A DNA stretch of 64,000 nt from Flavobacterium fluviatile (GCF_010645065.1 NZ_JAADZW010000008.1:119480-183479), one strand, 5' to 3'. Shown: positions 16,455 to 24,932, counted from the stretch's first letter. Numbers and translations are program-made. Notes: generated by a model from the sequence alone, not told the origin.

Positions 16455-16865
16455 TTATTAGTCTGATGATGCCTTGAATGGTCTCTGGCAGTATTACGCC
16501 TAACCGTCGGGCTCCTTGCGCCCCTTGTGCTCTTTGCGACTTACGAGAACAAGTGTTTTCCACTAAACGAAAATACGAATAAAAACGGTAATTCCACTAA
16601 ATTCACAAATGGAGCAAGGTGTATATTTGCAGTAGTGTTTTTTCTATAATATGTCCGTTTAGGAATAGAATATTGAATGTCAGGAATTTTTCTGAATTCC
16701 ATTTTTCGCCAAAATTCTTCAGATTCTTTTCGTTGGCAGAAAAGCTTTAAAACGGAGAAATTATTTTACTTCAAATTTAATTTCCCTTATTCATTATTTC
16801 GTTTTTTGAGCAACATTACTGCCAACTTTTCACTATATAACTTTGTCATTTTAACCTCAAAAAAA
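16455..16865. other. Gap of about 410 bases between the Crp/Fnr gene and yaaA
   Basis: No convincing gene. Near 16496-16550 the sequence is unusually GC-rich for the window, including GCCTAAC (16498-16504), which reads GTTAGGC on the minus strand and fits the GTTRRRY integron core just upstream of the Crp/Fnr start. Around 16623 TATATTTG matches a rightward -7 box, but no credible rightward gene follows: the 73-codon frame at 16677-16898 has a composition typical of noncoding AT-rich DNA and overlaps the yaaA end. Confidence 0.6.
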
Positions 16866-17624
16866 CTACCTTGTAAAAACCAGATGATTTCCTTTTGAAA
16901 GATTAGCATCAAACTGATACCCATCATAATTAAAACCTTTCAGATCCTCAATTGTTTCTGCATTAGTATCAATAATGTAGCGAACCATCATACCTCTCGC
17001 CTTTTTCGCAAAAAAACTGATTATTTTTAGTTTTCCATCTTTATAATCTTTAAAATCAGGAGTAATTACGGGGACTTTCAATGCTTTTTCATCAACTGCA
17101 GAGAAATATTCATTACTTGCTAAATTCACGAAAAGTTCATCTTTTTTTAATTCTTTATTTAAAGCTTTTGTTACTGTTGGTTTCCAAAATTCATGCAGGT
17201 TTTTAGATTCACCAACCGGCATTTTAGTTCCCATTTCCAGACGATATGCCTGCATTAGATCAAGAGGTTTCAAAAGACCGTAAAGCCCTGATAAGATTCT
17301 TAATTTATCCTGCAGCGCATCTAATTTATTTAACGGAATTGTATAAGCATCTAATCCGGCATAAACATCACCATCAAAAGTATAAACCGCCGGACGTGCA
17401 TTTTCTGGTGTAAAAGGTGTTTTCCAATCCTGGTTACGTTTCCAGTTTAAATCGGCAAGTTTGTCTGAGATCGACATTAACTCTGATAATTCAGCTGGCT
17501 TTTTTTGCTTAACCACTTTATGAACCACTCTGGCTTCTTTCAAAAATGAAGGTTCGGTATATTGAGATGTTGGTAATTCTTTTTCGAAATTCAATGATTT
17601 CGCAGGAGATATAACAATTTTCAT
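16866..17624 (-). CDS. yaaA: YaaA/DUF328 family peroxide stress protein
   Basis: 252 residues starting MKIVISPAKSLNFEKELP, the signature N-terminus of the family. Also visible are SDKLADLNWKR, RPAVYTFDGDVYAGLDA, RILSGLYGLLKPLDLMQAYRLEMG and SFFAKKARGMMVRYII. In E. coli YaaA lowers intracellular free iron and DNA damage during peroxide stress. Length and motifs are complete. It is a monocistronic leftward gene with a -7 type box (TATTTTTG read on the minus strand, 17645-17652) just upstream. Confidence 0.95.
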   Translation of the reverse strand: MKIVISPAKSLNFEKELPTSQYTEPSFLKEARVVHKVVKQKKPAELSELMSISDKLADLNWKRNQDWKTPFTPENARPAVYTFDGDVYAGLDAYTIPLNKLDALQDKLRILSGLYGLLKPLDLMQAYRLEMGTKMPVGESKNLHEFWKPTVTKALNKELKKDELFVNLASNEYFSAVDEKALKVPVITPDFKDYKDGKLKIISFFAKKARGMMVRYIIDTNAETIEDLKGFNYDGYQFDANLSKGNHLVFTR

Positions 17625-17716
17625 TTGTTTGTTTTTGTATGATTCAAAAATACAAATTGAAATTCTAAAAAATAATCGTTTGCAATTGATTTGTTCTATC
17701 GCTGTATTTTTTTTCT

Positions 17717-17874
17717 GCCACGAATTGCTCTAATTTCCACGAATAATCTATTTTTTACAGCCACAGATTACAGGATTAAAATGATTAAAAAATCTGTGAA
17801 AATCTTTTTTTTAATATGTGGAGAAAAAAATCTATTCAAAAAATAAATTCGTGGAAATTAGTGCAATTCGTGGC
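17717..17874. repeat. 28-bp inverted repeat with nested second repeat
   Basis: Arms 17717-17744 and 17847-17874 match in 27 of 28 positions and start GCCACGAATTG. The 102-base interior contains a second, weaker palindrome (CACAGATTA near 17763 against AATCTGTGA near 17800). It is related to the repeat at 5508-5572. No coding potential is seen. Confidence 0.88.
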
Positions 17875-17966
17875 AACCATTCCCATTTTAATAAAATTCA
17901 ATACCACAAAATGTGAAATTGTTCAAAAAAGTGGTCTCTAGATTATAAAAGGCATTTTCTATGTTG

Positions 17967-17974
17967 TAAATTTG
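17967..17974 (+). promoter_or_regulatory. -7 type promoter box TAAATTTG, likely original cca promoter
   Basis: TAAATTTG is followed by GCACC, as in several other promoters in the window. No good TTG at the expected distance was found. It is about 300 bases upstream of cca, with the GxxExxY element lying between, which suggests that the element was inserted into the cca leader. Confidence 0.5.
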
Positions 17975-18050
17975 CACCGAAAAACTCAAGACAACAATCA
18001 TCATCAAATTATTGGATGATTATCAGATAAAATGATTCATAAATAAAATC

Positions 18051-18262
18051 ACCGCAGATTCGCAAATTATTTTAAAATTTATGGAAGACTACTTACAAAA
18101 AGATGAAAGTTATTCTATTGTCGGGATTCTTTATGAAGTTCATAAAAATCTGGGAAAAGGTTTTTCTGAAATTGTTTATAAAAATGCTTGCCCATTTTAA
18201 CCTGAAATCATTAGAATATAAACGAATAGTAAAATCAAAAAATTAATTTGCGAATTTGCGGT
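18051..18262. repeat. Inverted-repeat-bounded element carrying the GxxExxY remnant
   Basis: Left arm 18051-18069 (ACCGCAGATTCGCAAATTA) and right arm 18244-18262 are complementary in 18 of 19 positions. They enclose the 39-codon GxxExxY fragment at 18081-18200 almost exactly, and the right arm ends 6 bases before the cca start codon. It looks like a decayed non-autonomous unit. Confidence 0.75.
18081..18200 (+). pseudogene. Truncated GxxExxY family protein
   Basis: Thirty-nine codons from ATG 18081 encode MEDYLQKDESYSIVG, then ILYEVHKNLGKGFSEIVYKN. The LGKGFSEIVY part is the G-x-x-E-x-x-Y motif that names the family (full length roughly 125 residues). After it the frame stops at 18198-18200; bases 18201-18235 still read NLKSLEYKRIVK-like residues of the family in the same frame, then the rest is missing. 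So most of the protein has been deleted. The remnant lies inside 19-bp inverted repeats. Function of the family is not known. Confidence 0.8.
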
Positions 18263-18268
18263 TGAAAA

Positions 18269-19690
18269 ATGAATTATACAAAAGCTTTAAATAATAAAAT
18301 TTTCGATATCATTTCGAAAGCTTCTCAGGAATTAAAAGTTGACTCATATGTAATCGGCGGATTTGTTCGTGATTTGCTTTTAAACCGGGGTTCAAAAAAA
18401 GACATTGATGTAGTGGCTGTTGGAAGCGGGATTGAATTAGCTCTTAAGGTTTCTGATTTGCTTCCGAACAAACCAAAAGTTCAGGTATTTAAAACGTACG
18501 GGACAGCAATGCTTCGTTTTGGAGATACTGATATTGAATTTGTAGGAGCGCGAAAGGAATCTTATACCCGTGACAGCAGAAATCCGATTGTCGAAAACGG
18601 GACTTTGCAGGACGATCAAAACCGTCGTGATTTTACGATCAATGCACTGGCTTTGTCACTCAATGAAAATGATTTTGGAGAGCTGCTAGATCCGTTTGAT
18701 GGCTTAGCCGATTTAGAAAGCAAAATAATCAAAACACCATTGGATCCGGATATTACGTATTCTGATGATCCTTTGAGAATGCTTCGCGCGATTCGTTTCG
18801 CAACTCAACTGAATTTTGAAATTGAGGAAAATTCACTGAATGCGATTACAAAAAATGCAGATCGTATCAAAATTATTTCTGGCGAAAGAATCGTTGATGA
18901 ATTAAACAAAATTCTTTCTACAGACAAACCTTCAACCGGATTTTTACTTTTATATAAAACCGGACTTTTAGACTTAATTTTGCCTGAATTAACAGCATTA
19001 AATCAGGTGGAAGAAATTGAAGGTCATACACATAAAAACAATTTCTATCACACGTTAGAAGTTGTGGATAATATTTGTCCAAATACGGATGATGTCTGGT
19101 TAAGATGGGCTGCATTATTACATGATATTGGAAAAGCGCCAACAAAACGTTTCAATAAAAAACAAGGCTGGACTTTTCACGGACATGAATTTCTGGGCGG
19201 AAAAATGGCTAAGAAAATCTTCGAGCGTTTGCACATGCCATTGAATCACAAAATGAAATTCGTTCAGAAAATGGTCATAATGAGTTCGCGTCCGATTGTT
19301 CTGGCACAGGATGTTGTGACTGACAGCGCTGTTCGTCGTTTGGTTTTTGATGCCGGTGAAGATGTTGAAAATTTGATGACTTTGTGCGAAGCCGATATCA
19401 CAACCAAAAATCCGGCAAAATTTAAAAAGTATCACAAAAACTTTGAAATTGTACGCAAGAAAATTGTAGAAGTAGAAGAACGCGATCAGGTACGCAATTT
19501 TCAGCCGCCAATTACAGGTGAAGAAATTATGGAAATGTTTGATTTAAAACCTTCACGTGAAATTGGCGTTTTGAAAGAAGCGGTAAAAGAAGCCATTTTA
19601 GAAGGCGTTATTCCAAATGAATATCAGGCTGCTTATGATTTTGTGATTAAAAGAGCTGAAAAATTAGGCTTAAAGAGAGTTGAGAAATAA
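18269..19690 (+). CDS. cca: CCA tRNA nucleotidyltransferase with HD domain
   Basis: 473 residues. The polymerase-beta-like head starts with [26 protein letters not shown] (GGxVRD and the metal-binding DxD), followed by [25 protein letters not shown] and the ERIVDEL segment. The C-terminal HD phosphohydrolase domain has HTLEVVDN and HDIGKAPTK (around 270-290). It adds or repairs the 3' CCA of tRNAs; the HD part in E. coli Cca acts on 2',3'-cyclic and 2' phosphates. A poly(A) polymerase is a homologous alternative, but this HD-bearing form is the usual Bacteroidetes CCA enzyme. It is followed 14 bases later by ctaA. Confidence 0.93.
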   Translation: MNYTKALNNKIFDIISKASQELKVDSYVIGGFVRDLLLNRGSKKDIDVVAVGSGIELALKVSDLLPNKPKVQVFKTYGTAMLRFGDTDIEFVGARKESYTRDSRNPIVENGTLQDDQNRRDFTINALALSLNENDFGELLDPFDGLADLESKIIKTPLDPDITYSDDPLRMLRAIRFATQLNFEIEENSLNAITKNADRIKIISGERIVDELNKILSTDKPSTGFLLLYKTGLLDLILPELTALNQVEEIEGHTHKNNFYHTLEVVDNICPNTDDVWLRWAALLHDIGKAPTKRFNKKQGWTFHGHEFLGGKMAKKIFERLHMPLNHKMKFVQKMVIMSSRPIVLAQDVVTDSAVRRLVFDAGEDVENLMTLCEADITTKNPAKFKKYHKNFEIVRKKIVEVEERDQVRNFQPPITGEEIMEMFDLKPSREIGVLKEAVKEAILEGVIPNEYQAAYDFVIKRAEKLGLKRVEK

Positions 19691-19704
19691 GTATTTTTAA
19701 TAGA

Positions 19705-20730
19705 ATGAAAAAAGAGAATAAATCAGTAATCATCTGGTTACTATCGGGCTGTGTTTTATTATTTTTAATGGTGGTCGTGGGCGGTATCACGCGTTTAACC
19801 AACTCAGGTTTATCTATGACCGACTGGCATTTGGTAACAGACACTTTTCCTCCTTTAACGGAAGCAAAATGGCAGGCTGCTTTTGACGAATACAAAAAAT
19901 TCCCTGAATACCAAAAAATCAACGTTCACAATGATTTTCAATTAGCTGATTATAAATTCATTTATTTCTGGGAGTGGTTTCACCGTTTTATTGGGCGTAT
20001 TATTGGACTGGTTTTCCTGGTGCCTTTCGTTTACTTTTTAATCAAAAAGAAATTAGACACTCCAACAATAAAAAAATGTATTGTTCTTTTGGCAATGGGT
20101 GGTTTTCAGGGATTCCTGGGCTGGTTTATGGTAAGAAGCGGATTAATAGACAATCCGGATGTAAGCCACTTCAGACTTTCACTACACCTGACTTTTGCTT
20201 TTATTACATTCGCTTACACACTTTGGGTTGCGCTTGATTTGATTTATCCGGAAAGAAACATCAATAAAATTCTTCCGCTTCGCACTATCGCCAGATATGC
20301 ATTAGTTGCTTTATTAATCCAGATCATTTATGGTGGATTTGTAGCCGGACTGAACGCCGGATTGATTCACAATCACTGGCCGTTGATGAGCGACGGAGAA
20401 TTTATTCATGAATCGGTTTTCATTGAGCAGTCTTCTTTAGTAAAAAATTTAATAGAAGGTAAAAGCGGAGTTCAGTTTGTACACAGAACTTTTGCGTATG
20501 TAGTTGTGGCTATTATTCTTTTTCTGTATTTCAAAAGCAAAAAATATTCTCTTACCAATACACAGTCAAAAGGAATTAACATTTTAGTGATTTTTGTTTT
20601 TATCCAGTTTGCCCTTGGTGTCTTCACTTTATTGTACAGTGTGCCTTTGGCTTTAGGGTTAATACACCAGATTATGGCGTTTTTCCTTTTGAGTGCGATG
20701 ACGTTTACATTGCATAGATTAAGCAAATAA
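19705..20730 (+). CDS. ctaA: Heme A synthase (COX15/CtaA family)
   Basis: 341-residue inner-membrane protein with about eight hydrophobic helices. Family features: VVVGGITRLTNSGLSMTDWH in the first helix and loop, the WEWFHRFIGRIIGLVF heme-ligand histidine segment, LSLHLTFAFITFAYTLW, the internal repeat with QFVHRTFAYVVV, and LIHQIMAFFLLS. It converts heme O to heme A for cytochrome aa3-type oxidases, so the organism should possess such an oxidase. It lies 14 bases after cca and ends at a strong terminator. Confidence 0.95.
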   Translation: MKKENKSVIIWLLSGCVLLFLMVVVGGITRLTNSGLSMTDWHLVTDTFPPLTEAKWQAAFDEYKKFPEYQKINVHNDFQLADYKFIYFWEWFHRFIGRIIGLVFLVPFVYFLIKKKLDTPTIKKCIVLLAMGGFQGFLGWFMVRSGLIDNPDVSHFRLSLHLTFAFITFAYTLWVALDLIYPERNINKILPLRTIARYALVALLIQIIYGGFVAGLNAGLIHNHWPLMSDGEFIHESVFIEQSSLVKNLIEGKSGVQFVHRTFAYVVVAIILFLYFKSKKYSLTNTQSKGINILVIFVFIQFALGVFTLLYSVPLALGLIHQIMAFFLLSAMTFTLHRLSK

Positions 20731-20750
20731 AAAACCATTTTTATAAACAG

Positions 20751-20780
20751 AAAAGAGCCGAATATTTGGCTCTTTTTTAT
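20751..20780 (+). terminator. Terminator after ctaA
   Basis: Stem AAAAGAGCC (20751-20759) with GGCTCTTTT (20768-20776), an 8-base loop and a T-run. Confidence 0.88.
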
Positions 20781-20800
20781 TTGGTGCGTTTTATATAATT

Positions 20801-20918
20801 AAGACCGGGTTAAAATCAGGTCTTATAATATGTATCGAGCCGATGGCTCTATTCTGAACGGAATTTTTTTGGTCGGATTGAAATCCGACCCTACAATATC
20901 GGCCGGGCCGATGGCTCT
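20801..20918. repeat. Two direct copies of a hairpin + GCCGATGGCTCT repeat unit
   Basis: Unit 1 (20801-20850): hairpin AAGACC...GGTCTT, then ATAATATG, then GAGCCGATGGCTCT. Unit 2 (20871-20918): hairpin GGTCGGATT...AATCCGACC, then CTACAATATC, then GGGCCGATGGCTCT. A decayed third piece with ATATTGTAGCGACTG lies near 20968. The gap between ctaA and the LytTR gene (20731-21075, about 345 bases) holds only these, the terminator and AT-rich DNA; no gene is seen. Confidence 0.78.
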
Positions 20919-21075
20919 TGTTTATCTGCAAAGTTCTTCAAACAAAAAAATTCCGCAGGAATGAAATATATTGTAGCGACTGATTTTAATCCGTTGAATT
21001 TATAAAAATTTGCATTTTTTAGAGTTCTCTAGGAACAACATATTTTACATCATACATCATACAACCTTAAAAAAT

Positions 21076-21843
21076 CTATCCCAACCAGCCTTTGAAATCC
21101 TGAACCTTTTCACGGCTTACAATTACCTCATCATCTTTGTAAGTAGGCAAAATCACTTTTAAACGGGAATTGGTATATACCTGAATTTCCTTAATCGCTT
21201 TTAATGGAACAATAAATTTTCTGCTTACGCGAAAGAAATCTTTCATATCTAATTCCTGTTCTAAAATTTCTAAAGTCGAATCGATTAAATAATTTCGATT
21301 GTCGAAAGTATGAATATAAGTTCCTTTGTTTTCACTAAAAAAACACTCAATTTCATCAGTAGTAATAACTTTCAGATGCTGGCCTATTTTAACCGTAAAA
21401 CGCTTTTTGTAACTCTTTTCAAAAGGATTGGAAAGCATTTGTCGTATTTGCTCAAAATCACGCTGAAGATTTTGATTATCAGCATTTGATTTTGGAAGAC
21501 GTGTTTTAAATTTGGAAACTGCCACTTCTAATTCATCTTCATCAATTGGTTTTAAAAGATAATCAATACTGTTTAGCTTAAATGCTTTTAGAGCATATTC
21601 ATCATAAGCAGTTGTAAAAATAATGGCGCTATTAATGTGGATTTTTTCAAAAATTTCAAACGATAAACCATCAGACAGCTGTATATCCAGAAAAATTAAA
21701 TCCGGATGTTGGTTATTGCCAAACCAATCGATGGATTCTTCAACAGAATGCAGCATTGTTTCTACGGTAATTTCCAGTTTTTCAAGCTTTCGCTGTAGTA
21801 ATCTTGCTGCCGGTTTTTCGTCTTCTATAATTAAGGTGGTCAT
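21076..21843 (-). CDS. LytTR-type response regulator
   Basis: 255 residues. The N-terminal receiver domain (1-120) begins TTLIIEDEKPAARLLQRKL with the acidic pocket, has the phosphorylated Asp in PDLIFLDIQLSDG, and a Lys in YLLKPIDEDE. A linker follows, and then a C-terminal LytTR DNA-binding domain (about 150-250, with RFTVKIGQHLKVI, FFRVSRKFIVPLKAIKEI and KVILPTYKDDEVIVSREKV). It is the output partner of the LytS-like kinase encoded upstream in the same leftward cluster, separated from it by three 2TM-domain genes. Confidence 0.95.
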   Translation of the reverse strand: MTTLIIEDEKPAARLLQRKLEKLEITVETMLHSVEESIDWFGNNQHPDLIFLDIQLSDGLSFEIFEKIHINSAIIFTTAYDEYALKAFKLNSIDYLLKPIDEDELEVAVSKFKTRLPKSNADNQNLQRDFEQIRQMLSNPFEKSYKKRFTVKIGQHLKVITTDEIECFFSENKGTYIHTFDNRNYLIDSTLEILEQELDMKDFFRVSRKFIVPLKAIKEIQVYTNSRLKVILPTYKDDEVIVSREKVQDFKGWLG

Positions 21844-21896
21844 TTATTATCTTTGAAAAATTAAAGTCTGTTTTTTTTGGTTATGGTCTGGTAAAA

Positions 21897-22265
21897 TTAT
21901 TCCCATTTATTGGTGTTCTGAGATTCTTTGTTCATATACTTCTGGATTTTTTTCTGTTCCCAAGCCGATCCAAAGAGGAAATCAGTTCCGAAAACAGTAA
22001 ATGCATGAATCAATAAACCAATTCCCCAAAAGAATGATGTCGAATACGTATGCCAGTCAAACAATCCGCTTTCATCAAATCTGTTTCCAATAAAATCTCT
22101 GTTTATATTTGAAATAATGATGACTGCATTTACTATTAAATATACTTTTAAGTGTGAATAAAAGTCTTTGATTCTTTTTACTTTTTTGTATGCTATTTCA
22201 AAACTTTCATCATTTTCAAACTGTTGCCTGTACTCTTCGTAAAAGCGTTTTCTACAACTTCCCAT
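21897..22265 (-). CDS. 2TM domain-containing protein, copy 3
   Basis: 122 residues with two predicted membrane helices (about 42-60 and 78-100) and the family frame: acidic N-terminus, AYKKVKRIKDFYSHL-like helix, and the closing FLFGSAWEQKKIQKYMNKE followed by Trp near the C-terminus. It is the most divergent of the four 2TM copies here: the segment between helices differs and the N-terminus is longer and basic (MGSCRKRFYEEYRQQ). Function is unknown; members usually sit beside LytTR regulators. A membrane input or modulator role for the kinase is inference. Confidence 0.85.
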   Translation of the reverse strand: MGSCRKRFYEEYRQQFENDESFEIAYKKVKRIKDFYSHLKVYLIVNAVIIISNINRDFIGNRFDESGLFDWHTYSTSFFWGIGLLIHAFTVFGTDFLFGSAWEQKKIQKYMNKESQNTNKWE

Positions 22266-22283
22266 CCTTGTTCTGTTTAAAGG

Positions 22284-22589
22284 TTATTGCCATTTATTTC
22301 GGTTCTCTTTTTCTTTATCCATAAGTTCTTTGATTTTTCGCTCTTCCCAGCCTTTTCCCAATACCGGAAATACCTCAAATACTTTTAGACCATGAAAAAC
22401 AACTCCAACTCCCCACCATATCAAAGGCCAGTAAAACCATAAATGATTTGGCGTTGTGTATAAATTAATAAATATCAAAAAAATATTGACTGCTATATAG
22501 GAAACTAAATTACCATAAAATCCTTTTATATTCTCGACTTTCTTTTTTGCCTGATTGTACTTGTCTTCTTCGCTATAATTTGCATCCAT
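22284..22589 (-). CDS. 2TM domain-containing protein, copy 2
   Basis: 101 residues from ATG at 22589 (MDANYSEEDKYNQAKKK), chosen because it lies 2 bases after the previous stop codon and matches the METN-type starts of its paralogues; a further ATG at 22601 would overlap the upstream gene. Two membrane helices flank WFYWPLIWWGVGVVFHGLKVF, the most conserved block of the family, and the C-terminus ends KGWEERKIKELMDKE...NKWQ. It is close to copy 1 and to the domain appended to the kinase, so recent tandem duplication is likely. Confidence 0.87.
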   Translation of the reverse strand: MDANYSEEDKYNQAKKKVENIKGFYGNLVSYIAVNIFLIFINLYTTPNHLWFYWPLIWWGVGVVFHGLKVFEVFPVLGKGWEERKIKELMDKEKENRNKWQ

Positions 22590-22591
22590 GA

Positions 22592-22894
22592 TTACTCCCA
22601 TTTTTGTTTGTTTTTTTCTTTTTCCAAAATCTCATCAATCTTTCTTTTTTCCCATTTCTTACTAAAAAAAGGAAAACGGTCAAAGGTTTTCAATCCATGC
22701 AAAACAACCGCCACTCCCCAGCCTAACAAAGAATACCAGAAATATAAATATCCCGGAGAAAACAAAAGGTTTCCAGCTATTATAATTGGATTACAAAGCA
22801 GATATACAGTCAAATGTTCGTAAAATTTCCTGATGTTTTTCACTTTTTCCTGAGCCTGATAGTAACGTTCAGCTTCAGCATAGTTCGTTTCCAT
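22592..22894 (-). CDS. 2TM domain-containing protein, copy 1
   Basis: 100 residues starting METNYAEAERYYQAQEKVKN, with two membrane helices and the conserved FWYSLLGWGVAVVLHGLKTF block, and a basic/acidic C-terminal tail SKKWEKRKIDEILEKE ending in KWE. The start codon follows the kinase stop codon by 2 bases, indicating translational coupling. The N-terminal MET-N motif is the same as that at the internal start of the 2TM domain fused to the kinase (position 23196). Confidence 0.88.
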   Translation of the reverse strand: METNYAEAERYYQAQEKVKNIRKFYEHLTVYLLCNPIIIAGNLLFSPGYLYFWYSLLGWGVAVVLHGLKTFDRFPFFSKKWEKRKIDEILEKEKNKQKWE

Positions 22895-22896
22895 AA

Positions 22897-24255
22897 TTAT
22901 TTCCAGGTTTGTTTATTATTTTCTTTTTCCAGTATCTCTCTGATTTTTCGTTCTTCCCAGTCTGAGCTGTAACCAAAAACTTTAAAAGCATGCATTACTA
23001 CTCCAAATCCCCAGCCCAAAGCCGAAAACCAAAACCATTGAAATCCGGGAGAATACCTCAAATTTATAAAGATTAAAAACGGAATCACACAGCAATATGA
23101 AATTACATTTGAGTAAAATCCCTTTAATTCTTCTACTCTTTTTTTTGCTCTGAAATAAGCTTTGCTTTCATCGCTATAGTCTGCATTTGTTTCCATAACT
23201 GCTATTTGTTTCGTTAAAATAGGAATCTTAACCGTGAATGTTTTTTCATTTTGTTCAATCAATACTTTTCTGTTGGTTACAATTCCGTATCGGTTTACGA
23301 TATTTTGCAGACCAACTCCCTGTCTGTCCTGTAAAACTTCTTTCTTCTGAAAATCATTTTGAATTGCTAAACAATCCCCATCAATAAAAATTCGTATATG
23401 CAATGGTTTCTGTTCACTTACTACATTATGTTTTACTGTATTTTCGAGTAAAAGCTGTAATGACAGCGGTACCACTTTTGCCTCAGGATTGATATTTTCT
23501 GTTGGCAATTCATAAAACAAACTGTTCTCGAAACGCATTTTCAGCAGGTTCATATATGTTTTTGCAAACGACAATTCATCTTCTACAGAAACCAGTTCTT
23601 TATCTTTCTGTTCTAAAACATATCTGTAAATTTTAGATAATGAAGTGGTGAATCGCTGAGCATTGTCCGGATTTTCTTCAATCAAAGAACTTAGTACATT
23701 AAGGCTGTTAAAAAGAAAATGCGGATCGATCTGATTTTTTAAACTTTCGAATTTTGCATTTGCGGTTCCTGCGATGATCTTTTGCTGAGTGATTTCAAAT
23801 TTTGATGCCTGTTTCCATTTTACCATAAAACTTCTTGCCTGCATGAAAGTAGAAACTCCTAAAGACAAGATGATATAAAACAAATGAACCCAGATCATTC
23901 TTTCACTAAAAAAATTATCAATAGGCGAATCTTGTATTATCACAAAAACAACATAGTTAACTGCTAAAACAGCTGGAACAGTATATAAAACAGTAACTAA
24001 AATCCCAAAATATACCCTTAGATTTGTTTGCTCCAGCCAGTCCCATTTTCTATCTAAAAAAATATTGATAAAACCGTTTCCGAAACCCAATCCGAAAGAA
24101 TAAAGACAGCTTAACAAGAACGTAATTAAGACATTTCTCAGAGTTAAATCTGCACCTAAAAAGGCTGAAAAAATAACTGTAAAGACCATAGAAATCCGGA
24201 AACATACAATTGTTCCATTTCTCAAATCAGAAAATGTATTTCCATTATCTTTCAT
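22897..24255 (-). CDS. LytS-like sensor histidine kinase with C-terminal 2TM domain
   Basis: 452 residues. Residues 15-145 form four membrane helices with no extracytoplasmic sensor domain. The His_kinase region starts about residue 165, with the phosphorylated His in IDPHFLFNSLNVLSSL (H179), and the ATPase has LLLENTVKHNV and GVGLQNIVNRYG. After the ATPase, residues 354-452 (METNADYS to KQTWK) form a full 2TM domain like those encoded immediately downstream. The junction KQIAV-METN contains a Met codon at 23194-23196 that could serve as an independent start. It signals to the LytTR regulator (21076-21843); the stimulus is unknown. Confidence 0.9.
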   Translation of the reverse strand: MKDNGNTFSDLRNGTIVCFRISMVFTVIFSAFLGADLTLRNVLITFLLSCLYSFGLGFGNGFINIFLDRKWDWLEQTNLRVYFGILVTVLYTVPAVLAVNYVVFVIIQDSPIDNFFSERMIWVHLFYIILSLGVSTFMQARSFMVKWKQASKFEITQQKIIAGTANAKFESLKNQIDPHFLFNSLNVLSSLIEENPDNAQRFTTSLSKIYRYVLEQKDKELVSVEDELSFAKTYMNLLKMRFENSLFYELPTENINPEAKVVPLSLQLLLENTVKHNVVSEQKPLHIRIFIDGDCLAIQNDFQKKEVLQDRQGVGLQNIVNRYGIVTNRKVLIEQNEKTFTVKIPILTKQIAVMETNADYSDESKAYFRAKKRVEELKGFYSNVISYCCVIPFLIFINLRYSPGFQWFWFSALGWGFGVVMHAFKVFGYSSDWEERKIREILEKENNKQTWK

Positions 24256-24278
24256 TATAATCAGCTTAAATTATTTTT

Positions 24279-24902
24279 TTATTTTTTGCAGTTTTTTTGT
24301 GCTTCCAAAGCTCTGTCTAATCCCCATTTTGGAGAAAAAGGTGTTTCTGGTTTAAAAGTAGCAAAAAGTTCAATAGCTGTATCAACCTGCACACAAAGCG
24401 GTTTTGTATCAACTCCTGTCCATTTTGCCCCGCCTAACTGGTAATCAGCCTCTCCAAAAACAGCTCTCGGGTTATTTGGATCAATGGCTTTTGCTTTGGC
24501 GTAAGCTTCCATCACTTTTGCCGAATATTTCATACCGTTTGTCATGGGGTCTGCAACAACGTATCCTGTATAAATCAAAGCCTGCAGGACATATAATTCT
24601 GCATTTGCCTGATCTTTTATCAATTCTATATCTAATGCATCCTGAGCTTTTGTCAACAACAAATCGATTTTTGTTTTATCTTTTTCCATAAAAACTGATG
24701 TTGTATTGATTAAGGCTACGTAATAATTTGGCAGATAGCTGTTTTTTTCAGCGGCAGCAATTCTTTCAAACATTGCAGAAGCTTCTGCATTTTTTCCCTC
24801 TTTCCAAAGTCCGAAAGCTTTCTCCATTCCTTTTTCAAACTGTGTCTGAGCTGAACATAATACTACTGTAAAGAATACGATTGTTGTGATTATTTTTTTC
24901 AT
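24279..24902 (-). CDS. Secreted TPR-like protein
   Basis: 207 residues with a cleavable signal peptide (MKKIITTIVFFTVVLCSAQ). The mature part reads as helical repeats: KAFGLWKEGKNAEASAMFERIAAAE, a middle ELYVLQALIYTGYV and AYAKAKAIDPNNPRAVFGEADYQLGG, the last close to a TPR consensus. It is probably periplasmic, with a scaffolding or binding role. It lies 23 bases before the kinase gene in the same direction, between DUF2141 and the kinase. This gene order around a LytTR system looks conserved in flavobacteria (from memory). Confidence 0.78.
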   Translation of the reverse strand: MKKIITTIVFFTVVLCSAQTQFEKGMEKAFGLWKEGKNAEASAMFERIAAAEKNSYLPNYYVALINTTSVFMEKDKTKIDLLLTKAQDALDIELIKDQANAELYVLQALIYTGYVVADPMTNGMKYSAKVMEAYAKAKAIDPNNPRAVFGEADYQLGGAKWTGVDTKPLCVQVDTAIELFATFKPETPFSPKWGLDRALEAQKNCKK

Positions 24903-24932
24903 TTTATATGTTATTTAATTTTCTGGTTACTC

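Noticed and set aside
16044..16466. 140-codon frame on the plus strand across the Crp/Fnr gene
   Set aside because: Rich in Phe, Asn, Cys and Val, as expected when AT-rich coding DNA is read on the opposite strand; the Crp/Fnr gene is clear.
16677..16898. 73-codon plus-strand frame after a TATATTTG box
   Set aside because: No domain, Phe/Ser-rich, and it overlaps the end of yaaA; the promoter box may be a chance match.
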